A program made the translations under genes and the position numbers. Below the pieces are notes generated by a model that was not told where the DNA came from, did no database searches, and saw only the letters and a program-made list of their open reading frames with translations. Below, piece after piece: positions 28,701 to 40,700 of a DNA stretch of 64,000 nt (the stretch's first letter is position 1; each line of letters opens with the position of its first letter). Origin of the DNA: Leptasterias polaris (lineage: Eukaryota > Echinodermata > Asteroidea > Forcipulatida > Asteriidae); contig JAZGTN010000069.1 of the NCBI GenBank assembly GCA_037783415.1, positions 434,001-498,000 on the forward strand, given 5' to 3'.

Positions 28701-31700
28701 AGCCACTACAAGCTGGTTTATAAGCAGGCGCGCGATGATCGAACGATCGTAGAATTAACGCATTACGCAGTTTAAAGCGAACGCAGACGCCTGAACAACC
28801 GTAGACTGCAATCTACAGCGTCTAATGATGATCATCGCGCGACCAAAACAAATTTGATGAACGGAGGTGGGCACAAATTCTTAATTTTTGCAAGTAACCG
28901 GAAGCTGAGGTCAAGTTTAATTCTTGGGTTTTCTTCATTGTAATGTTGAATTGATATTACTGTCATATTTTTTATCAGTTAATATTACATTCCCAACAAC
29001 ATATGTAATTTTCACGTTCATAAAGTACGTTAAAAGAAACTAAAATAATAGACAAAACTAAATATTGCCAACGTAAAACTCAATATGGTTGAGACCACAT
29101 GACAATGGTCCCAGAAGTTCGATTATGCGCAAGACTTGCACAGTCTATTGAGAAAAAAAACGGCACTGGCAGGAATATGTGCCACATCCTCTTATTGTCA
29201 AAAAAGGCCTTATAGTTATTGGACTTCACTCAAGATTCCGTCCTCCACAAAAAAACATGACCTTTGTATAAAAATAAGTATACCTTCTGTGAAGACAAGT
29301 AATACTGTCAGAAAGTTTGAGTGAAAATTACCTGAATACTGTTTATTTATTATCAATATTAAATGCTCACGATCCTGACCATATGAAAATTTTGTATGCC
29401 TTCAAACAACATCTTTCAACTTTCCTTTGAACAAAACCTTAGCATGGTCAATATCAGTACATAAGTAATGTAGTCCAATTTCCTTATTGATTCCAGGATC
29501 AGAAGTTTTGTTGCCAAGTGAAATAACCAGTCTTGGTTTGGAGGACATAATCAATACGGTTTACGTCTTCGCAATGGCTCTCACTGACCTCATCAACAAA
29601 ACCTGCCCAGATGGGAAGATCTGTGATGCCGTTGCTGATGTTGTACCCGGGCAATGGCTTCAGTATCTTCAAGATGTCAATTTTACCAGTCTAGTCGGCT
29701 CACAGAAATCAGTCAGCTTTGATGAGAATGGTGATGGTCCTGCGCTGTATGCTGTTTACCAACTCACTGAAATGAATGGAATGTACCTTTTCAAAGAGGT
29801 TATTATTAAGTCATACTGATACTTCGTAAACAATTTGAAAAACTCTTGCCTTATGTACCAACATCAGTTTTAATTTTAATTTGAATAAGCAGTTATTGAG
29901 TTATTTTCTCATTACCAAATACCAGGTTGGTGAATGGAGCGAAGATGTGGGATTGACCCTGATGACAGAGGAGATTAACTATGTCAGTCAAGACAGCAAT
30001 TCTAGCCAGTGCAGTCAGCAATCCGAGTTTGTCATTGAAGCTTTATTTGAGCTACATGGAGGAGATTGCACCAGCCTTCGCCAGAGTATTCTACTTGAAT
30101 CCGAGGCGGCTAGGTTTGCTGTTCAAGCAATCAATCAAGACCCTGGCCTCCTTCCTCAAGTCCACCTCTCTTTGGCTCTCACTGACATCTGCGGGACTCC
30201 AGAGGATGCTGGCAGGGTTGCTTTTCAACTGATCAAGGGATGGGATTTTGATGGAGGGTTTCCAACCAGTGATGAGTCCTACCTGATGGGTGTATTGCAT
30301 ACAGGAAGTAGTGGGAAGGCCATTGAAGAAAGCAGAGTTCTCCAGATTGTGGATGTGCCAATGATTTCCAACTTTGCAACAAGTCCAGCATTGAGTAACA
30401 AAGAAGAGTTTGGCAACTTTTTACGTACGGTTCCTTCAGATACTAAACAAGCAAAACTGATAACGGAGCTCTTGGCGAGTCTTGGACTGACGAATGTACA
30501 GGTAGTAAACTCTAGAGGTACATACGGGGAAGGTGTTGCCAAGGCCATAAAAGATGCAGCAAAGAAAGTAAGTAGTCAACCACAATGACATATTGATCCT
30601 TTTTCTAAAAAATTTGAAAATAAAGGAATGAAGTGTTATGTTGGAATAGCAGTACTGTGCTTCTAGGTTAAATTTGTGATTTTTACACCCATTTTAGACC
30701 CAACTTCGACTTGGATCCAACTTAGGCCTGATTTAAGCTAGGGCCAGTCACATGTTGATTAACATGTGAGTTTCTACACAAGTTTTGTCCATTTGTGGTC
30801 TTTTTCGTTACTTTTTCTCTTCACAGGTTTCTTTTGGCCTATTGAAGATTTTTTGTTGGTACAAAAACATAATTGCGTTTTGTGTCTTTGAATGTGATCA
30901 TCAATTTACAAAGACTATTTTCTCATTGATTCATTCTTTCATTTTCTTATTCATGTTGATATAAAACAATTCCCACATCTTATGTGTTTATAAACATTGT
31001 TATAATTCCAAATATCACATGAGACAAGAAGGTTCAATTAATAAGGCTAAAATCTCATAAACAGGTGAATCAACTTACAACCACATAAACAACACAATAA
31101 ATAAGAAAATGATATATACAATTTGTTGTATGGTTACTCAAGATGGACTCTGTATAAAAAACGAACGAGCAAATAAGAGCAACTCACAGAAAATTGTCAG
31201 TGAAGGAACCGTTTAATTTGCTTTATGACCCAACAGGTTGGAGTGTGTGTAGCCAACTCCTACACTGTAGATTCAAACACTGATTATGACGCACTTGTGA
31301 CTAATCTCATGGATATGTGGGATGCCAGGGTTCTTGTGCTTTTGTTGTTTGAGGATCATGCCGTAGCTCTGTTTCAAGAGATGGTGAACAGAAATGTGGA
31401 GCCTGGATACTTCCAGATAATTGGCTCAGATACCTGGGGTACCTTGTCAGACTTCATTCCAGGATTGGAAGCCCCTGCTGTTGGTATGTCCACGTTACTG
31501 AAACAGTTAGAAACCTTTCTGTATCCCCCTCCCCAGAAATACTGTTTTTCAAAACGACAAAGTTGTAACAGATTTGTTATAATAATTTTTCTGATGGTAT
31601 AAAGATTGGTTACAAAATGTTGGCTTCGAAAACTGATTGTAATTTTCCTTTACTTGACAGCCTCATTGGTGAAGTCATTGAACAGCAGGACCAGTTAGCT

Positions 31701-34700
31701 TGTCATTTCGAATGGTCCACCAGCTTCTTTCACTGTTTCATTCACATACTGTTTTGTGTTTTATTAAAGTATTCCTTTATTGTCAGGCAATTTTTAATGT
31801 GGAGAAATATGTACAATCATTTTTGTACATAAAAGCACCGGAGGCAATGAACTAGCCAGCTATTTCATTTTGCGTGACTTATAGTGGACCTCTATAAATG
31901 GAAAACGCTGTTCGGAGTGAATGTTCCTTCAATGCTTTTTGGTCATGTAGTGTTTGGAGTTTTTAAATCCTCTAAGCTCAACCATTATTTTACCCCATTT
32001 TTAAGTTCACTGTAGTTATTGGCAATCTAGGCCAGTAATGTCCACACCCTTAACTACTGTATTTCTTTGACTGTTGTGCCCATTTTCAGGAGCTTTGACT
32101 GTATATTTCAAATCATCCGTCATCCCGATGTTTGAAGATTATTTGCTAAGACGAACCCCACAGGATGACGCCTCTAATCTCTTCTTCAACGAATTCTGGT
32201 CACAGAAATTCCAATGCGACCTCCCTGGTGGGAGCAATAAATATGGTGTCAGCTGCACAGGTATTGCCAATTTGAAGTTCCTTTCCATTTTTCAATTTTT
32301 GTTGAAAATGTATTTGTTCATGTTTATCCTAATACTTATTGAATGTTGACCACAGTGATGTGCATTAATATCCCCTGCTCATGTGATGTGGTAATCCTGT
32401 TGTTATGTCTGAGTAGTCAAGTGCAGTGGACTCAATTTCTGATGTTGCAAGAGTTTAGTTTCTATACGCAATTGTGTCCTTTATTATTCAGAAGGACATT
32501 TAGCTGTTGGTCCCATGCAATGTGTACTGCATGTCAAAAAACCAAGTCATGATAGACTGCAAGTCTCCCGCATATCAGAACGAGAAAACACGTCAAGCGA
32601 AGAAACCTTTTTTTTCTCTAAAATTAAATCATTGTTTTAAAATAATATCTATGAAAAAATCTGAACAACAAAAATACTCAATAACCTTTGTATAAAATGA
32701 GTTTTAGCTTTCATAATAAACACACAAATCATTTGTTAGTTTTTGTTGAAACAAACTGAAAACTCTCGGACAAGGATGCTTATACTTGATCTTAACTTTT
32801 AAGGAACCCCTTTTGTAAATCCATGCCCGAGTACGTCCGTGCAGCCACTACAAGCTGGTTTATAAGCAAGCGCGCGACGATCGAACGATCGTAGAATTAA
32901 CGCATTACGCAGTTTAAAGCGAACGCAGACGCCTGAACAATCGTAGACTGCAATCTACAGCGTCTAATGATGATCATCGCGCGACCAAAACAAATTTGAT
33001 GAACGGAGGTGGGCACAAATTCTTAATTTTTGCAAGTAACCGGAAGCTGAGGTCAAGTTTAATTCTTGGGTTTTCTTCATTGTAATGTTGAATTGATATT
33101 ACTGTCATATTTTTTATCAGTTAGTATTACATTCCCAACAACATATGTAATTTTCACGTTCATAATTTATGTTAAAAGAAACTAAAATAATAGACAAAAC
33201 TAAATATTGCCAACGTAAAACTCAATATGGTTGAGACCACATATTATGACAATGGTCCCAGAAGTTCAATTATGCGCAAGACTTGCACAGTCTATTGAGA
33301 AAAAAAACGGCACTGGCAGGAATATGTGCCACATCCTCTTATTGTCAAAAAAGGCCTTATAGTTATTGGACTTCACTCAAGATTTCGCCCTCCACAAAAA
33401 AACATGACCTTTGTATAAAAATAAGTATACCTTCTGTGAAGACAAGTAATACTGTGAGAAAGTTTGAGTGAAAATTACCTGAATACTGTTTATTTATTAT
33501 CAATATTAAATGCTCACGATCCTGACCATATGAAATTTGTTTATGCCTTCAAACAACATCTTTCAACTTTCCTTTGAACAAAACCTTAGCATGGTCAGTA
33601 TCAGTACATAAGTAATGTAGTCCAATTTCCTTATTGATTCCAGGATCAGAAGTTTTGTTGCCAAGTGAAATAACCAGTCTTGGTTTGGAGGACATAATCA
33701 ATACGGTTTACGTCTTCGCAATGGCTCTCACTGACCTCATCAACAAAACCTGCCCAGATGGGAAGATCTGTGATGCCGTTGCTGATGTTGTACCCGGGCA
33801 ATGGCTTCAGTATCTTCAAGATGTCAATTTTACCAGTCTAGTCGGCTCACAGAAATCAGTCAGCTTTGATGAGAATGGTGATGGTCCTGCGCTGTATGCT
33901 GTTTACCAACTCACTGAAATGAATGGAATGTACCTTTTCAAAGAGGTTATTATTAAGTCATACTGATACATGTACTTCGTAAACAATTTGAAAAACTCTT
34001 GCCTTATGTACCAACATCAGTTTTAATTTTAATTTGAATAAGCAGTTATTGAGTTATTTTCTCATTACCAAATACCAGGTTGGTGAATGGAGCGAAGATG
34101 CGGGATTGACCCTGATGAAAGAGGAGATCAACTATGTCAGTCAAGACAGCAATTCTAGCCAGTGCAGTCAGCAATCTGAGTTTGTCATTGAAGCTTTATT
34201 TGAGCTACATGGAGGAGATTGCACCAGCCTTCGCCAGAGTATTCTACTTGAATCCGAGGCGGCTAGGTTTGCTGTTCAAGCAATCAATCAAGACCCTGGC
34301 CTCCTTCCTCAAGTCCATCTCTCTTTGGCTGTCACTGACATCTGCGGGACTCCAGAGGATGCTGGCAGGGTTGCTTTTCAACTGATCAAGGGATGGGATT
34401 TTGATGGAGGGTTTCCAACCAGTGATGATGAGTCCTACCTGATGGGTGTATTGCATACAGGAAGTAGTGGGAAGGCCATTGAAGAAAGCAGAGTTCTCCA
34501 GATTGTGGATGTGCCAATGATTTCCAACTTTGCAACAAGTCCAGCATTGAGTAATAAAGAAGAGTTTGGCAACTTTTTACGTACGGTTCCTTCAGATACT
34601 AAACAAGCTGAACTGATAACGGAGGTCTTGGCACGACTTGGGTTAACGTATATACAACTTGTCAACTCAAAGGGGACATATGGGGTAGGTGGTGCAATGT

Positions 34701-37700
34701 CCATCCAAGAAGCAGGGGAAAAGGTAAAATTAGTAATTTCTTTTTTAAAGAGCAGAGTGTTCAGCAGAGTGTGTTGTTTGAGCCCCAGTCTTGACACTTG
34801 TGTCCTTCAGGAAGACACTTTAACCATTGGGACGAAAAGCTGTGGGTCCCGTGTGTTGTGTAATTTATCAAAAAGAGAAGGGGTTCACCCCGGTGCTCCT
34901 GGTTTGATTGGTTGCATATTGCGCCACAGCATCTTGTAAACCATTACATGGTGCTATGTAGGCCCTATACGAAATAGGTCTCATACTTAAAAATGTAGCT
35001 CCACATATTGAAGCGCCATTGAGCTCCACTGAGCGACGGATATAAGCACTTTATAAGAAGCCACTATTATATAATGTAATTATATTCAATTAAATAAAGT
35101 TTTTGGGAGTGTACTGAGATATGTGAGTAATAAAATATCTTTTACTATTAACAGGACTTGGCATTCTTCGGTTTGACCCATGTGGGACTTCTCCCTCATT
35201 CAGGTTGTAGTGACCTCCCCACAAACAAAACATGTTCTGCAAGACATTCATGAAAGATCTGTTTTTATCAACCCCACAGGTTGGAGTGTGTGTAGCCAAC
35301 TCCTACACTGTAGATTCAAACACTGATTATGACGCACTCGTGGGTAATCTGTTGGCAAAGGCAGATGCCAGGGTTCTTGTGCTTTTCTTGGTTGAGGATC
35401 ATGCCGTAGCTCTGTTTCAAGAGATGGTGAACAGAAATGTGGAGCCTGGATACTTCCAGATAGTTGGCTCAGATACCTGGGGTACCAGGTCAGACTTCAT
35501 TCCAGGATTGGAAGCCCCTGCTGTTGGTATGTGCTAAAAGTAAAGGAGTAAATTTAAACAAGTATTGTTATTTATGTTAGTGTAGCAGTCATAACAAGAA
35601 AACTTGGGTACTGGGGTCGAACAATGGTTAACGATGTGTAATATGCTCTGTACTTTTTTATTTGTAGAGAAAAATTTATGTTCTAGAGCAGTATATCCTA
35701 ACCGCCAGGAAGTGAAGTGCAGGCAAACACCCCCCTCCCCCAAGCTGCTGCCTGACTTTAATTTCTTTGAAGTATATATAAAAGTCTACAACACATTTTA
35801 GTACCATTAGCAAAAATGCTAAAACATTGGGATCTTGTTGAACATGCACAATGAAATACCTTAGATTTAGTACCAATATAGTAATTGTCAAAGAATTTTC
35901 ACTTGACCATAGTGGCCTAAAATCTATTCAGGAAGTTGTCTGACTTTGTGCGGTATTTGCCCAAATATTAACAATGTCATCGGAAAAAAGTCATACTTAC
36001 CTTATCTAATTCCAAACTTTCGGAGGTTGAGTTGCCAGACATAGTATGTTGAAGATTTGAGAATATGGATGAGTCTCTCGCCAAAGACACAAGGGGTTAA
36101 AACTAATATTCAAATGTCTTTCAAACATTGCCCATCAGGAGCCTTGACTGTGTTTTTCAAATCATCCATCATCTCGATGTTTCAAGATTACTTGCTGAGT
36201 CGAACCCCACAGGATGACGACTCTAATCCCTTCTTCAATGAATTCTGGGAAGAGAAATTCAAATGCAATCTCCCTGGTGGTAGTACAAAATATTCCGTCC
36301 GATGCACAGGTATTCTGAAAGTTTGTCTTGATTTATTATTTTGTGTTTTAAACTGCAACCTAACTCCCCATTCCCTTTACAGGGCTAGAATTTGTGCAAG
36401 CCCACCAGTCTACTGGTACTGAGGCTCAGAACTGACACTGTACTGAAAAAGATTTTACAAGATAATAACAATATCTTCCCTTTTTTTGTTGTTGTAACTT
36501 TCAGCCTTGAAAACCAAAAATATAAATAAAGAATATTTTGTAAAAGTATCTGTTTGTTAAAAAAAAAAACACTGGTTAAATACTGAACTTTCTGGCCGGT
36601 GGTTTATTTGGTATTTTGAGCTTGGACAAGTTTGACTGAGTTTTCTATGATTGACACTTTGTTAAACGTGCTTGCTTTTAGGATCAGAGGTTTTGTCTCA
36701 AAGTGATGTGACCAGCATGGGTTATGAGGACTTGGTTAATTCCGTTTATGTCTACGCAACGGCTCTCTCTGAACTCATCAACGAAACCTGCCCAGATGGG
36801 ACGTTCTGTGATGCCGTCGCTGATGTTGTACCTAGGGAATGGTTGCAGCATCTTCAAGATGTTGAATTTACTAGTCCATTTGGCTCACAGAAATTAGTCA
36901 GCTTTGATGAGAATGGTGATGGACCTGCACTGTTTGCTGTATACCAACTTACTGAGACAAGTGGAATGTATAGTTTTATTGAGGTAAAAGAACATCTTTA
37001 ATATCGTGAAAGAAAATCATTGTATTAAAACTTGCTGCAGAAATGATGTAGATTCCCTTCTGTTTGCTGTTATGTGCCTATTTGTTTAGAATAGGTCCTT
37101 GAGACACTAGAATTCCATTTAAAGTGGTTCGGTATTTTGTTCAGAAGCCATCAAAGAACAACTAACATTGGTAGTCAGCGTTTTCTGGACTGTATTGGGT
37201 GGGAAAATGGAGTTTTATCTATCTTTCTAACAGCCCATGTCAAGAAATAGTTTTCCATTGTTTAAAACTTCTACAAATTTTGGTGTCTTTTTCATGTTCA
37301 TGTTTTCCTGCTACTTTGTATCATGTACATTGATTAGAGTTCTCTGCATTAAAAACAATTTTTAAAAACCCAGCCAATGTTATTTTGTAATGGTATCAAA
37401 AATGTATTCACTTTGTTCTGGTTTTACACAGGTTGGCACATGGGATGAGCTCAATGGTCTGTCTAATCTCACAGATGGTCTGATTGATCCAATGCTCATG
37501 TCAACCTGCACAGGAATATGTGCAGAATGCAATCCAGAGCCAACAAATGATGAGCATAAGTATCTCCGCATCCCTGGCGACCTGGACATACCTGTGGTTC
37601 TTCAACTCAGTGAGCGTGGCAAAGGCCTGACATGTGGCCCTCCCTTACCAGACAAGGCGTTGGTCATTGAATCTCTTCTCTACACTCTTGACCAGATCAA

Positions 37701-40700
37701 CAACGATTCCTTGATCCTTCCAGGGGTTCAGTTGGGAGTAACCATTGTGGATTCATGTGGGATTCCTTTAATTGCCAATAGGGAACTTGTGGGTGTATTA
37801 GGAGGTTTCACTCAGTTGGAGAGTTCAGGACTTACCTTGGCACTCCTTGGTGCAGTTAACCGAGATGTTGCCAAAAAAGTCAGTGAAGATGTGAGCAACC
37901 CAAGTAAGATTCCACTGGTAAGTAATAAAATAATAATAATTTATTGAAAAAACCATGATCAGAAGTCACTCCCTTTCAAATTGTGTATGCAGTCCACACA
38001 GTTAATTTATATCTCAAATGGTTGTTAGGTGTTTTTTCCCCCCATAATTCTTTCTTACACCTTACACACGTCAAAAGAATGTAATTAGATTTATTTTCTA
38101 ATAATTGTGCAAATATTTTCAAGAAGAGGTAGATAACTAATACTAATTGTGTATCACTTGTGAAATAGTAATTTTTCTATGGTCTGTCAGTGACCCCTAA
38201 GCTGATCCCTTGGGAATGCAGAATACTCCAGGAATCACCTCTAGAGGATAGTTTTACTTATTGACTCATTGCAGTTAATGCTTCATACTATTATCACTTC
38301 CACAGGTCAGCAACAGTGCCACTGGAGTTGAACTTGATGATGCACAAGACTACCCGTATGTACTACATACATCTGCTCCATTCAGCCGCCAAGCGGATGC
38401 TGTTGCTCAGATTTTGAAGAAATTTAGTTGGAGGTATGTAGCAGTTGTCTACTCTAGTACGCCGTATGGGATGGAAAACTACGAGGAATTCAAAGGATCT
38501 TCTTCAGTGTCAATGGTATGCTTTGCTGGAGAACATCAGATCAATGATGAAACTGATTTTGCGGAACTCATCAAGGAACTCAGCAGAGACGGCGACCTCT
38601 TTGTCATTGTTGCATTCGTTGAGGCATCCCATGCCAGGAAGCTTCTCCTCGCCGATGAATTTGAGCGCAGTAAAAGGTTCCTCTGGGTCGGCACAGACAC
38701 ATGGGACTCTCCGTCCGTGGTGGCTAGACTTGAAGAATCAGCGAGTGGAATGTTACTTGTCACTTACAGGAAACCAGAACTACCAGATCTGCAAGACTAC
38801 TTCGCACAGTTGGACTTCAATGCAGCAAGCATGAGAGATCCATTCCTCGGGGAATACCTCAAGAGAAACTACAACTGTGATCCCAGTGCAACTGACTGTC
38901 AGTTTGGTGAAACGGTGAGGAAGTCCATCCAGGAAATGTCTGTAGAGATCTCATCTCTTGTCAATGCTTTACACGTAGTTGCTCAGGGCGCAAGTTGGCT
39001 CCATGACGACAAATGTGGCAGCTCAACAGAAGGCCTGTGTGATGCATTCCTAATGGCTGATCCAAAAGATCTGGTAACAAAAATGCAGCAAGTGACATTA
39101 AAGTCTGGAGCAGGAGGTGAACCCTTCTCTTTCAATGAACGCAGTGCTCCTGCTGATTACAACATCCAAAACTATCAGTACGATGGACTGAGCGGGCAGT
39201 TTGTCATTGTAAGTTGGCACACTTTTTTTGTTATGAATAATTATTTTTCATAAACCTGTCTCTCCCTCTGAAGATCTGCATTTTTATAATCATATCTCAC
39301 TTTCCACATGACTGAATAATATTTTCCAGGAAACAAATGCATTTCATACTCATAGAACCAGGTCATGGATTAAGGTGGATTTCAGAATTTAGAACACCAT
39401 TAAGGAAAAAAAGGAAAGCAAAGCTTTATTGTTGTATAATATTTGATAACCATTTTAATTGTTCTCACAAAACTTGTCAAATTATTGTTCACTTCTTTCT
39501 TTCCATGTTTGGTTAGGCTGGAGATTATCACGATGGCGAACTCACACTTGAGGTAGCTAATGTAAACCTGCACAATCCTGCATCAGACGACTTTCAGAAA
39601 GTTCCAACAGGCTGTACTTGCATGAATCCAATTCCAAGCTATGCCTTTACCAATTGGGTGTGGAGTGACTATGGATTATGGGCTATTATTGTTCTTGTAG
39701 TTGCAGGTGTTTTTGCCTTTGTAGCTTTTGCAGTGTTTATTCTGTTCATGATGAAAAGATTCAGCTATATTGTTCAGGGTGCATCGTTTAGTCTAAGTCT
39801 CTGGCTTCTCTTTGGTATCATTCTTATGTACCTCCTCAATATTGTGTATGTGTTTGATGCCAACCCAGTCATCTGTGGCATCCGTCGGTTTGGAACCAGC
39901 TTTGTCTACTGTGTGGTGTACTCAGCAATGCTAGCCAAGAGCATCCGTTTGAATCGGTTCAGTCGTAAAGATCCTGGGGAGGATCTGAACTTTGCTGGCT
40001 CATGGTCACAGACTCTACTGTTCCTTGCGTTTCTGCTCCCAGAAGTTTTCCTGGTTGGGGAGTGGCTGATCTTGGTCCCAGTTGAAGCACTTTTGAGTGG
40101 AAACAGTGAGGGTGGCTGTGGTGTTAATCTTCTCCAACCCCCCTGTGCCTTCTCCTCCTTCGATCTGACCATCTTCATGTTCTACGCATACTTCCTTGTC
40201 CTTGTAACCTTCCTGTCATCACTTGGAAGTGTAAATGCTCCAAACTTTCAGCATGAAGGAATGTCCCTCTATCTCAGCAGTATGTTCAGCGGCCTAATCC
40301 TGATTGCCTGGACCTGTGTCTATAACAAAGCTAAGCCAGTTTACAGTGAAGCAGCTATCCCTATTGGTCTCACTGCAGATGCCACAATCATCCTGATATT
40401 GATGTTCTATCGAAAAGTTTTGTCTCTCTGTCGAAACAAATCAGAATCAAAAGAAAAGAAGGTGGAATTCAAGAAACACCAGGAAAAGATGATACACGTG
40501 TATGACAATCAAGAAGGTAAGTCTGAAGTTGCATCGCCTGACCTTTCACCAAACGACCAAGGCATGAGAACTCTTTCTCCAAACAATTGTTTGAAATGAT
40601 GATGTTTCAACAATAAAAATGGGAAAAAATATATCAATGCTAAGCACAGTGCACAAAATTCTAATGCAAATTGTACAAATCATGCTGGCAGCACTATATA

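Larger units (their letters stand above)
5165..34607 (+). repeat. Tandem array of seven ~4.14-kb units, each carrying one VFT module with introns
   Basis: Splice sites recur at offsets of 4,168 (unit 1), 4,142, 4,142, 4,119, 4,142, 4,142 and 4,153 bp. Introns are copied as faithfully as exons. Homology begins inside exon A of unit 1 near 5165 and ends inside exon A of unit 8 near 34607. Unit 1 and unit 7 have the most private changes, and the inner units are almost the same. Shared markers group unit 3 with 5 and unit 4 with 6. Array size is therefore likely to vary between individuals and to be hard to assemble. Confidence 0.95.

Noticed and set aside
34034..34939. A 301-codon open frame extending VFT-10 exon A to 34939
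   Set aside because: The last ~70 codons run through the splice donor at 34724 into an intron containing a SINE. The next exon at 35280 is phase-matched and conserved.
5071..36983. Array units as separate tandem receptor genes
   Set aside because: No unit has its own signal peptide, start, 7TM exon or 3' end. Module-end introns are phase 0, and each VFT is completed only by the first codons of the next exon A.
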